Assembly: GCA_030042795.1 (NCBI GenBank) | Contig: JASHYZ010000360.1 | Location: forward strand, 1-5,040 | DNA: 5,040 nt | Source: Terriglobia bacterium | Lineage (GTDB): Bacteria > Acidobacteriota > Terriglobia > UBA7540 | Reading direction: 5' to 3' | Shown: positions 1 to 4,773 of the stretch, piece after piece | Position numbering within the stretch: the first letter of the stretch is position 1 | How the letters are laid out: each line of letters starts with the position of its first letter | Made by a program: the position numbers and the translations under genes | Notes under the pieces: generated by a model | Databases searched by the model: none | What the model was told of the DNA's origin: nothing | Seen by the model: only the letters and a program-made list of their open reading frames with translations

Positions 1-27
1 CTTGACCTTGCCTTGAAGTCGAGCCAC
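1..27 (-). CDS. 5' end of a gene leaving the window, possibly a short-chain dehydrogenase
   Basis: Only nine codons are inside the window, read from a GTG at 27-25: M-A-R-L-Q-G-K-V-K. The start is chosen by the Shine-Dalgarno sequence AGGAGG at 40-35. It lies 7 bases before this GTG but only 1 base before an in-frame ATG at 33-31, so the GTG is the better start. Beginnings such as M-x-x-L-x-G-K-V are common in short-chain dehydrogenases/reductases just before their nucleotide-binding TGxxxGxG loop, but that loop would lie outside the window. The family call is therefore only a guess. That a gene starts here is much better supported, because promoter, leader and ribosome binding site are all in place on this strand. 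Confidence 0.6.
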
Positions 28-34
28 TGCCATT

Positions 35-40
35 CCTCCT
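35..40 (-). promoter_or_regulatory. Ribosome binding site of the left-edge gene
   Basis: AGGAGG on the minus strand is a perfect match to the anti-Shine-Dalgarno core. Spacing of 7 bases favours the GTG at 27-25 over the ATG at 33-31, which is only 1 base away. Confidence 0.75.
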
Positions 41-50
41 TAGATTTGTC

Positions 51-133
51 GCAGCAATCGCTTTGCGCTGCCGTGGAACACTCACGGATTGCGCTTCCAT
101 AGGGCTGCGGCTTAGTCTGAGGTCTTGACAGAC
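51..133 (-). other. Hairpin-rich 5' leader of the left-edge gene
   Basis: If transcription starts near 157, the leader of the left-edge gene is about 130 bases long. Three inverted repeats follow one another in it: GTCTG/CAGAC (115-119 with 129-133), CCGTG/CACGG (71-75 with 83-87) and GCAGC/GCTGC (51-55 with 67-71). The last ends about 11 bases before the Shine-Dalgarno sequence. The stems are only 5 bases each and the last two share base 71, so this may be chance in G+C-rich DNA. I do not recognise a known riboswitch. Confidence 0.3.
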
Positions 134-163
134 ATTACGTTCCCGCCATCCCCCGGGGCAATC

Positions 164-191
164 AATATACTCACTTCTAGACAGTTGTCAA
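164..191 (-). promoter_or_regulatory. Sigma-70-type promoter for the left-edge gene
   Basis: On the minus strand TTGACA (191-186) is an exact -35 match. After a 16-base spacer, TATATT (169-164) matches the -10 consensus in five of six positions. Transcription would begin near 157 and run left toward the GTG at 27. This is the best promoter match in the window. Confidence 0.65.
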
Positions 192-347
192 GGACAAATC
201 GTACACAATTGGGGAGTACCTCATTTGGTATTTTGTCCGGCAGAATCGCGAGCCTGGGAGCTTCCCGCCGGGGCGGCGGGTGTGTGATGTTCTAGGTGCT
301 GGCCGCCGTGCACTACTGACCGGCGAACGCCGCGAAGGGAGTTTGAC

Positions 348-620
348 ATGTTGTTTATGGTGGTGGAGCAGTTCCGGAACCAGGATGGGAAATCCATTTA
401 CAGGCGCTTGTCTGAGAAGGGACGCATGATGCCCGAGGGCTTGACCTTTTTGAATGGCTGGGTGGCGGCGGACCTCAGCCGCTGCTTTCAACTGATGGAG
501 TGCAGCGACGTCAGCCTTTTTCAACGATGGATAGCGGAGTGGTCCGGCTTGATGGAGTTTGAAGTCATACCGGTCATTGCCGGGAAGGAGACGGCCGCGG
601 CGCTGGCCAGTCAACTCTGA
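348..620 (+). CDS. DUF3303 family protein
   Basis: A small 90-residue protein that I recognise as the DUF3303 family, of unknown function. It is a single compact domain without signal peptide or membrane segment, so it is probably cytoplasmic. Family-like stretches are the start MLFMVVEQF (1-9), GRMMPEGL (25-32), the motif CFQLMEC (46-52) and WIAEW...MEFEVIPV (61-76). The alternation of hydrophobic strands and a helix suits a small alpha/beta fold of the ferredoxin-like dimeric type; that is inference. The ATG is well supported: GAAGGGAG at 334-341 lies 6 bases upstream. The gene appears to stand alone, since 213 bases and a separate -10 box separate it from the aldehyde dehydrogenase. Length agrees with other members, so it is complete. 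It carries Cys46 and Cys52, but no role is established. Confidence 0.88.
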   Translation: MLFMVVEQFRNQDGKSIYRRLSEKGRMMPEGLTFLNGWVAADLSRCFQLMECSDVSLFQRWIAEWSGLMEFEVIPVIAGKETAAALASQL

Positions 621-762
621 ACACTCTGCTCCCTTATGGCCAGGATCTTGCTGTACTTTTGCCTCATCGCTTCCAGCCGTCTCCATGGCGGGGTTAACCT
701 CGCTTCCAGGCATCAAGCGACGCCAGGCTGCACAGGCGCCAGAACTCATGAAAGCCTGAGGC

Positions 763-768
763 TATAAT
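763..768 (+). promoter_or_regulatory. Candidate -10 box for the aldehyde dehydrogenase gene
   Basis: TATAAT is an exact -10 match 65 bases before the GTG start at 834. No good -35 lies 16-18 bases upstream (CAGAAC at the 17-base spacing), so an activator or an alternative sigma factor would be needed. The predicted transcript would carry a leader of about 60 bases ending in the strong GAAGGAGG at 821-828. Confidence 0.4.
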
Positions 769-833
769 GACCTGGGTTCCATACACCGGCGCAAGGTCTG
801 CGTGCCGGTACAGGCTGGCAGAAGGAGGCTCCC

Positions 834-2339
834 GTGAGCACCGCCGAAATTGCACTCAATCGCGAACTGACCTGCCCTAACTATGTGGACGGACAATGGA
901 AGCCTTCGAGTTCCGGCCGGACGCTGGAGCGGCGGAATCCCGCCGACCTCGGGGAACTGATCGGCTACGCCCCGCTCTCGACTCGCGAGGAGGTTCGGGA
1001 AGCGGTTGCCGCGGCTGAGCGCGCCTTTCCGGCCTGGAGACAGCATCCGGCGCCCGCGCGTGGGCGCATCCTTGTAAACGCTGCCCGGCTGCTCGAAGAA
1101 CAGAAGGAAGACTTGGCGCGTTTGCTGACGAGAGAAGAAGGCAAGACCCTGGCGGAATCGCGTGGCGAATTGGCGCGGGCTATCAACACCGTGGAGTTCA
1201 TCGCCGGAGAGGCTCGGCGCCTCAAGGGCGAAACGCTGCCTTCCGAGCTTCCGCACAATTTCGCTTACACTGTCCGCCAGCCCTTGGGCGTCGTGGGCGT
1301 CATCACGCCCTGGAACTTTCCCTTCGCGGTTCCCCTTTGGAAGCTGGCGCCCGCGTTAGTTTGCGGCAACACCGTGGTGTGGAAGCCTTCCGAGCTTACG
1401 CCCTTCTGCTCGCGCCGCGTGACTGAAATACTAGCCGAGGCAGGCGTGCCTGCCGGAGTCCTCAACATGGTGAGTGGCCTGGGCGAGGAAGCGGGCGATG
1501 AACTCGTGGAGCATCCCGGCGTGAGCGCGGTGAGCTTCACGGGTTCAAACGCCGTGGGTGCGGCGATCAATGCAAAAGCCGCGCGGCGCTTAAAGAAGGT
1601 GCAACTTGAGATGGGCGGCAAGAATCCTGTGGTGGTGCTCGAAGACGCCGACCTTGATCTCGCAGCCACAAGTACTGTGCTGGGCGCCTTCGGTTCGGCC
1701 GGCGAGCGCTGCACCGCCACCAGTCGCGTGGTGGTTGTGGACTCGGTGGCTGACCGGTTTGTTGACATGGTCGCGGGCCAGGCTTCGAAGTTGACGGTGG
1801 GGAATCCGCTCGATCCCGGAACTCGTGTGGGCCCGTTGGTGGGTAAGGAGCAGTTTGAGAAGGTGCTGAAGTATCTTGACATCGGCAAGCGTGAAGCACA
1901 CTTGGTTTGTGGCGGCGACGCCATTCACGGCAATAAGGGAACCAAGGGATACTTTATTCAGCCTACTGTCTTCGACCACGTTCAGGCCGGGTCACGGTTG
2001 GCGCAGGAGGAAATCTTTGGTCCCGTGCTCTCGGTGATCCGCGTACGCGACTTCGAAGAGTCGATTGCGGCAGCCAACAGCGTTCGATACGGGCTGGCGG
2101 CTTCCATCTTTACTTCAGAAGCGAACCGCATCTTCCAAGCTGCCGAGCGCCTGGAGTGTGGCATGGTCCACATCAACTCACCGACGGTGGGCGGCGAAGC
2201 CCACGTGCCCTTCGGCGGTGTAAAGGGCGCCGGGTTCGGCGAGCGCGAGTGCGGTTCTTCCGCCATCGCCTTTTATAGTGAAACCAAGGTGGTTTACGTA
2301 AACTTCACGGGACGGAAGCGGGAAGGCAACCTGTATTGA
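834..2339 (+). CDS. NAD(P)-dependent aldehyde dehydrogenase, alpha-ketoglutarate semialdehyde dehydrogenase-like
   Basis: A complete 501-residue soluble enzyme of the aldehyde dehydrogenase superfamily, which oxidises an aldehyde to its acid with NAD(P)+. All key residues are visible: oxyanion Asn161 in TPWNF, cofactor-binding Lys184 in WKPSE, the Rossmann-loop FTGS (235-238), general base Glu259 in LEMGGKNP, nucleophile Cys293 in GERCT, and Glu393 in EIFGP. Near the C-terminus come HVPFGG (457-462) and FYSETKVVYV (480-489). The overall pattern, including NPAD (35-38) and LTREEGKTL (98-106), resembles YcbD-type 2-oxoglutarate semialdehyde dehydrogenases of sugar-acid breakdown, but a broader aldehyde dehydrogenase is possible and no pathway genes flank it. 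The GTG start is supported by GAAGGAGG at 821-828, 5 bases upstream. The family call is sure; the substrate is not. Confidence 0.93.
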   Translation: MSTAEIALNRELTCPNYVDGQWKPSSSGRTLERRNPADLGELIGYAPLSTREEVREAVAAAERAFPAWRQHPAPARGRILVNAARLLEEQKEDLARLLTREEGKTLAESRGELARAINTVEFIAGEARRLKGETLPSELPHNFAYTVRQPLGVVGVITPWNFPFAVPLWKLAPALVCGNTVVWKPSELTPFCSRRVTEILAEAGVPAGVLNMVSGLGEEAGDELVEHPGVSAVSFTGSNAVGAAINAKAARRLKKVQLEMGGKNPVVVLEDADLDLAATSTVLGAFGSAGERCTATSRVVVVDSVADRFVDMVAGQASKLTVGNPLDPGTRVGPLVGKEQFEKVLKYLDIGKREAHLVCGGDAIHGNKGTKGYFIQPTVFDHVQAGSRLAQEEIFGPVLSVIRVRDFEESIAAANSVRYGLAASIFTSEANRIFQAAERLECGMVHINSPTVGGEAHVPFGGVKGAGFGERECGSSAIAFYSETKVVYVNFTGRKREGNLY

Positions 2340-2350
2340 ACTGTATCGAA
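2331..2350. repeat. 10-base tandem duplication at the end of the aldehyde dehydrogenase gene
   Basis: CTGTATTGAA (2331-2340) is followed at once by CTGTATCGAA (2341-2350), differing at one base. The first copy contains the last codons and the TGA stop. This may be a small slippage duplication. Confidence 0.45.
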
Positions 2351-2383
2351 CCGGAGCTCCGCCAACCCGACAGAGGATGACAG

Positions 2384-2491
2384 AATATAGTGACTACAAT
2401 TCCTGTAGCGGCGCTCGGAGCCTGCCCTGTAAGGGAGCGCCGAACTACGGCGGTCGCACACCACCGTTACAGTGGCGGGCGTCACTATATT
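2384..2491. repeat. 108-base element with 11-base terminal inverted repeats (MITE-like)
   Basis: AATATAGTGAC at 2384-2394 and its exact reverse complement GTCACTATATT at 2481-2491 bound a 108-base segment in the gap between converging genes. Inside are further inverted repeats: CTACA/TGTAG (2394-2398 with 2404-2408), CGGCGCTC/GAGCGCCG (2409-2416 with 2435-2442), whose flanking GTAG/CTAC pair extends the stem across an AA bulge, and CCCT/AGGG (2425-2428 with 2432-2435) in its loop. The segment has no plausible gene. If the mobile part is TAGTGAC...GTCACTA, each end abuts a TA, as expected for TA target duplication by IS630/Tc1-type transposases. That is inference; the symmetry is seen directly. 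It could instead be a REP-like element or a bidirectional terminator. Confidence 0.6.
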
Positions 2492-2513
2492 GCGTAATCC
2501 TCATCGCCAGCCA

Positions 2514-2550
2514 GTCATTTCGAGCGTAGCGAGAAATCTCGCTCTGAAAT
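2514..2550. repeat. Palindromic intergenic repeat
   Basis: ATTTCGAGCG (2517-2526) pairs with CGCTCTGAAAT (2540-2550) with one bulged T. An alternative stem, AGCGAG/CTCGCT (2528-2533 with 2538-2543), closes a 4-base AAAT loop. Sequences of the form GTCATT(T/C)CGAGCG...AGCGAG(A/G)AATCTCG are, from memory, frequent dispersed intergenic repeats in Acidobacteriota and other phyla. It lies 9 bases past the exporter's stop codon and may stop transcription from both sides. Confidence 0.6.
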
Positions 2551-2551
2551 C

Positions 2552-2575
2552 GACGATCATTAATCCTCAATCGTC
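2552..2575 (-). repeat. Inverted repeat spanning the exporter's stop codon
   Basis: GACGAT (2552-2557) and ATCGTC (2570-2575) form a 6-base stem around a 12-base loop that includes the TAA stop at 2562-2560. The local sequence is made of near-repeats of GATTGA/GATTAA, unlike the rest of the gene. No T-run follows on the minus strand, so it is a poor intrinsic terminator. Confidence 0.35.
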
Positions 2576-3897
2576 AATCGCTCTTGTGTTGCTAGGTCGG
2601 GCCAAGGCAATTTCGCCACCCGGCGCAGGCGCGGCAGGCAGGCCAGCACGATCGAGAAATAAGTGAAGCAGATGCAGCCGCCAAAGGTGAGGGCAAAACG
2701 AGTACCGAGATGTTGCGCCACGGAGCCTACCCAAAGGCTGCCTAGCGGCGCGAGGCCCATCGCAGCGAACACGTAGAGGCTCATGATGCGCCCGCGCAGC
2801 CCGGGCGGGCTCAGGATTTGCAGCATGGTGTTGGTAAGCGCCAGCGCGCCTACCATGGTGGCGCCGAGCAACACGAGCAATACGAACGACCACCAGAAGG
2901 TATACGCGTGACCCAACAAAATCAAGGCCAGGGAAAACGCCGCCGCGCTCGTCATGATAAGTTCCCCCCGGCGCGCGGCCGTGCGCTGCGCCGCCAGCGT
3001 GAGCGCCGACATTACCGCGCCGAGGCCGGCTCCGGCCATGAGGTATCCAAGTCCGGATGCGCCCACGTGCAACAGGTCGCGCGCAAACACCGGCATCAGT
3101 ACCGTGAAGGGCAGGCCAAAAAGGCTCAGGAAAGACGGTACTGAGAGAAGAATCACCAGCGAACGGTAATGGTTGACGAAGCGCAGCCCGTCCAGCACCG
3201 CGTGCCACATTCCGGGGCCGGGCTCGACGCTCCGCGGCGCCAAGTGAAGCACCAGCAGCGCCACGATAAGCGCGAAGAAGCTAAGCGAGTTTAGGTAATA
3301 GCAGGCAGCCACGCCGAGGCTGCCCAGGGCCACACCGGCCAGAGTGGGGCCGATGGCCCGCGACATATTGAACTGCGCCGAGTTCAGGCCGATGGCGTTC
3401 ACCAGGTCATCGCGTGGCACAAGATCGGGCACCAGCGCCTGGTAAGCCGGACTGTTGAGCGCGCCGGCGAGGCCCGTGAGAAAGCTGATGAGCAGAATCT
3501 CGCTGATCTTTACCACGTGCAAAGACGTCACAAGGCCCAGGATGAGCGCCAGCGCGGCCATGCTGCTTTGGGTGGTCAGCATCAGCTTGCGGCGGCTCAG
3601 CCGGTCTGCAATGGCGCCTCCGGGCACGGAAAAAACGAGCGCCGGCACGCTGCCCAGAAACCCATTCAGGCCCAGCAAAAACGGCGAGTTGGTGATTACT
3701 AGAATCTGCCAGCCCAGCGCGAGGTTCTGCATCCAGGTACCGATGTTCGAGAGGAAATTGCCGGTCCAGAAGAGCGCGAAATCGCGATGGTGCAACGAGC
3801 GGAACATGACCGGCAGCCGTTTGGGCGCTATTTCCGTTGTTACGGGCGCGCTTACCGGAGCTGCTGCTTCTGCAGCGGTATTTTGGAGAGAGGGCAT
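2560..3897 (-). CDS. Major facilitator superfamily transporter, EntS/MFS_3-like exporter
   Basis: A 445-residue inner-membrane protein with about twelve hydrophobic helices, roughly at 40-62, 74-97, 104-127, 130-146, 166-192, 194-219, 246-271, 281-302, 312-331, 333-356, 370-392 and 400-422. The loop after helix 2 holds motif A, GGAIADRLSRRK (93-104). The stretch NSPAYQALVPDLVPRDDL (148-165), then RAIGPTLAG (180-188) and RGRIMSLY (368-375), is typical of the MFS_3 group that includes the enterobactin exporter EntS. Such proteins are proton-driven exporters of siderophores, drugs or other small molecules; the substrate cannot be told and no siderophore gene is nearby. The first 30 residues are an Ala/Pro-rich extension. 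The ATG at 3897 has no Shine-Dalgarno sequence, nor does Met31, the next candidate. A -10 box 10 bases upstream suggests a leaderless mRNA. The gene converges on the aldehyde dehydrogenase. Confidence 0.9.
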   Translation of the reverse strand: MPSLQNTAAEAAAPVSAPVTTEIAPKRLPVMFRSLHHRDFALFWTGNFLSNIGTWMQNLALGWQILVITNSPFLLGLNGFLGSVPALVFSVPGGAIADRLSRRKLMLTTQSSMAALALILGLVTSLHVVKISEILLISFLTGLAGALNSPAYQALVPDLVPRDDLVNAIGLNSAQFNMSRAIGPTLAGVALGSLGVAACYYLNSLSFFALIVALLVLHLAPRSVEPGPGMWHAVLDGLRFVNHYRSLVILLSVPSFLSLFGLPFTVLMPVFARDLLHVGASGLGYLMAGAGLGAVMSALTLAAQRTAARRGELIMTSAAAFSLALILLGHAYTFWWSFVLLVLLGATMVGALALTNTMLQILSPPGLRGRIMSLYVFAAMGLAPLGSLWVGSVAQHLGTRFALTFGGCICFTYFSIVLACLPRLRRVAKLPWPDLATQERLTIED

Positions 3898-3907
3898 GCG
3901 AGTTTCT

Positions 3908-3934
3908 ATTATAGGCGAGTGCCTGAAGCGTTAA
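3908..3934 (-). promoter_or_regulatory. Promoter of the exporter gene, probably giving a leaderless mRNA
   Basis: On the minus strand TATAAT (3913-3908) is an exact -10 match, ending 10 bases before the ATG at 3897. A weak -35, TTAACG (3934-3929, four of six), lies 15 bases upstream. Transcription would begin about 7 bases past the -10, within a few bases of the start codon, which fits the lack of a Shine-Dalgarno site. Confidence 0.5.
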
Positions 3935-4076
3935 CCGGCTCGGAGATGAGAGCCCGCATTTAAGGAGAGTTCCAAGCAGAAGGGAAATATGACGAAGCCG
4001 GGACCGTTTCCGGAGCGAGCGCAGAATCGCAGAGCTTTGCTCCGCGCCAGCCCGACCGTGGTCTCCTTCGATCGGC

Positions 4077-4109
4077 AAAAGTCCACGGTTAGGAAAGCGC
4101 CAACCGTGG
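4077..4109 (-). terminator. Short intrinsic terminator after the UPF0175 gene
   Basis: On the minus strand CCACGGTT (4109-4102) and AACCGTGG (4090-4083) form a perfect 8-base stem with an 11-base loop, beginning 24 bases after the TGA stop at 4133. Two bases later come four Ts (4080-4077). The stem is good but the T-tract is short, so termination may be partial. Confidence 0.5.
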
Positions 4110-4132
4110 CTGCCAGCCTGTATGGCGCACGC

Positions 4133-4429
4133 TCACCACGCCTTCTGGATATTCTTCAACCCTTGGAGGTAGTCTTCCTTTTCCAACCTGTTTTCCACTC
4201 CGAATTCCGTCAGGATGTCCATCATCCGCCCGAGGGGCACGCCTGCCAACTCCGCGGCCCTGCCCAGCGAAGCCTCGCCGTTCTTGTATCTCTCCACGGC
4301 CAGCAGAATCCTCCCGCGCGTCACCATTTCCCGCACCGCCTTGGAAAGATCGCTCCCTTCTTCCCGAGTGATCTCGTGCAGAAACTCGTAATTATCGCGA
4401 TCCATGCGAACACTCATCGTCTTGCTCAC
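4133..4429 (-). CDS. UPF0175 family antitoxin-like protein
   Basis: A 98-residue protein in two parts. Residues 4-37 (TMSVRMDRDNYEFLHEI, then LSKAVREMV) look like a ribbon-helix-helix DNA-binding fold. Residues 40-80 carry the UPF0175 signature: a helix with AVERYKNGEASLGRAAELAGVPL (44-66 overall), then a helix MMDILTEFGVEN. Known members are often antitoxins encoded just before a PIN-domain DUF3368 toxin. No such gene follows here: the 235 bases downstream hold a stem-loop and the exporter's promoter. The GTG start at 4429 is supported by GGAGG at 4441-4437, 7 bases upstream. It overlaps the TGA of an upstream, interrupted reading frame in the tetramer GTGA, which implies translational coupling when that partner was intact. 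The family call is good; the antitoxin role is inferred, and it may act alone as a repressor. Confidence 0.85.
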   Translation of the reverse strand: MSKTMSVRMDRDNYEFLHEITREEGSDLSKAVREMVTRGRILLAVERYKNGEASLGRAAELAGVPLGRMMDILTEFGVENRLEKEDYLQGLKNIQKAW

Positions 4430-4773
4430 GGCTTCGCCTCCAATTTCTGCCTCGCATCCTCGATGATAGAATCCCGGTATCGACCATGTCGCTCCAGCAG
4501 CGAAAGTTTCTCAAGGGCTTCAGTCAGGTAGCGCAGAGTCTCGCTTCCCAGAGACTCTGCGGCTTCTCTTCAAATACGTGTCTCTTCGTCTGCCGGCAGT
4601 ACCACGCGGTCGATGCTCAAAATCGGGTGGACGCTGACCGGCGCCCGCAGAGTTACTGAATGCTCCCGCGCGCTCGACCACAGCCAGTCTTCCGTCTGGG
4701 TGGCGCCGACATCGTTTTGAAGCTGTGAAAAAATCGGCTCAGGCAAACGGGTGCTTTGTCCCAATGATCTCAC
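4426..4773 (-). pseudogene. Unrecognised small gene interrupted by an in-frame TGA, coupled to UPF0175
   Basis: From a GTG at 4773 the frame reads 67 codons, meets TGA at 4572-4570, then stays open for 47 more codons to TGA at 4428-4426, which overlaps the UPF0175 start as GTGA. The second part begins REAAESLG and contains LTEALEKLSLLERHGRYRD, a charged helical stretch that looks like real protein. It has no ATG or GTG of its own, so the simplest reading is one 115-codon gene with a nonsense mutation, perhaps CGA to TGA. The first part includes RLPEPIFSQL (9-18), EDWLWSSAREH (28-38) and VHPILSIDRVVLPADEETRI near its end. No membrane segment or signal peptide is seen, and I do not recognise the family. 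The GTG has no clear Shine-Dalgarno site, so the true start is uncertain; no in-frame ATG exists back to the TGA at 4800-4798. A sequencing error or recoding cannot be excluded. Confidence 0.55.
4437..4441 (-). promoter_or_regulatory. Ribosome binding site of the UPF0175 gene
   Basis: GGAGG on the minus strand lies 7 bases before the GTG at 4429-4427 and inside the 3' end of the upstream reading frame. It selects this GTG over the ATG four codons later. Confidence 0.7.

Larger units (their letters stand above)
28..347. other. Divergent intergenic region, 320 bases
   Basis: This region separates the left-edge minus-strand gene from the plus-strand DUF3303 gene. It holds the minus-strand promoter (164-191) and a hairpin-rich leader (51-133). 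On the DUF3303 side there are two G+C-rich inverted repeats, CCCGCC/GGCGGG at 264-280 and CGGCG/CGCCG at 321-332; the second sits directly before the DUF3303 ribosome binding site. An AT-richer stretch around 181-237 contains the inverted pairs TTGTC/GACAA (185-197) and GACAAA/TTTGTC (193-198 and 232-237), which could be operator half-sites. I found no convincing plus-strand promoter; the extended -10-like TGGTATTTT at 226-234 lacks a good -35. No RNA gene is recognised. Confidence 0.6.

Noticed and set aside
125..171. Plus-strand TTGACA (125-130) and TATACT (166-171) as a promoter for DUF3303
   Set aside because: The spacing is 35 bases, about twice what sigma-70 RNA polymerase can span.
667..709. 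Direct repeat TCGCTTCCAG at 667-676 and 700-709
   Set aside because: A single 10-base match with no symmetry or third copy; easily chance in a G+C-rich intergenic stretch.
177..749. Minus-strand 190-codon frame
   Set aside because: It lies antisense to the whole DUF3303 gene, which has a good ribosome binding site and a recognised family; the antisense product is low-complexity and Arg/Pro-rich.
3407..4078. Minus-strand 223-codon frame downstream of UPF0175, in the place where a toxin gene would be expected
   Set aside because: Most of it overlaps the exporter in another frame, and the non-overlapping N-terminal part shows no PIN-domain acidic motifs. It has no ATG near the AAGGAG at its start.
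3989..4531. Plus-strand 180-codon reading frame with an AGAAGGG sequence before its ATG
   Set aside because: It runs antisense through the UPF0175 gene and the end of the interrupted gene, and its predicted protein is basic, Pro/Ser-rich and like no family. The minus-strand genes have far better support.
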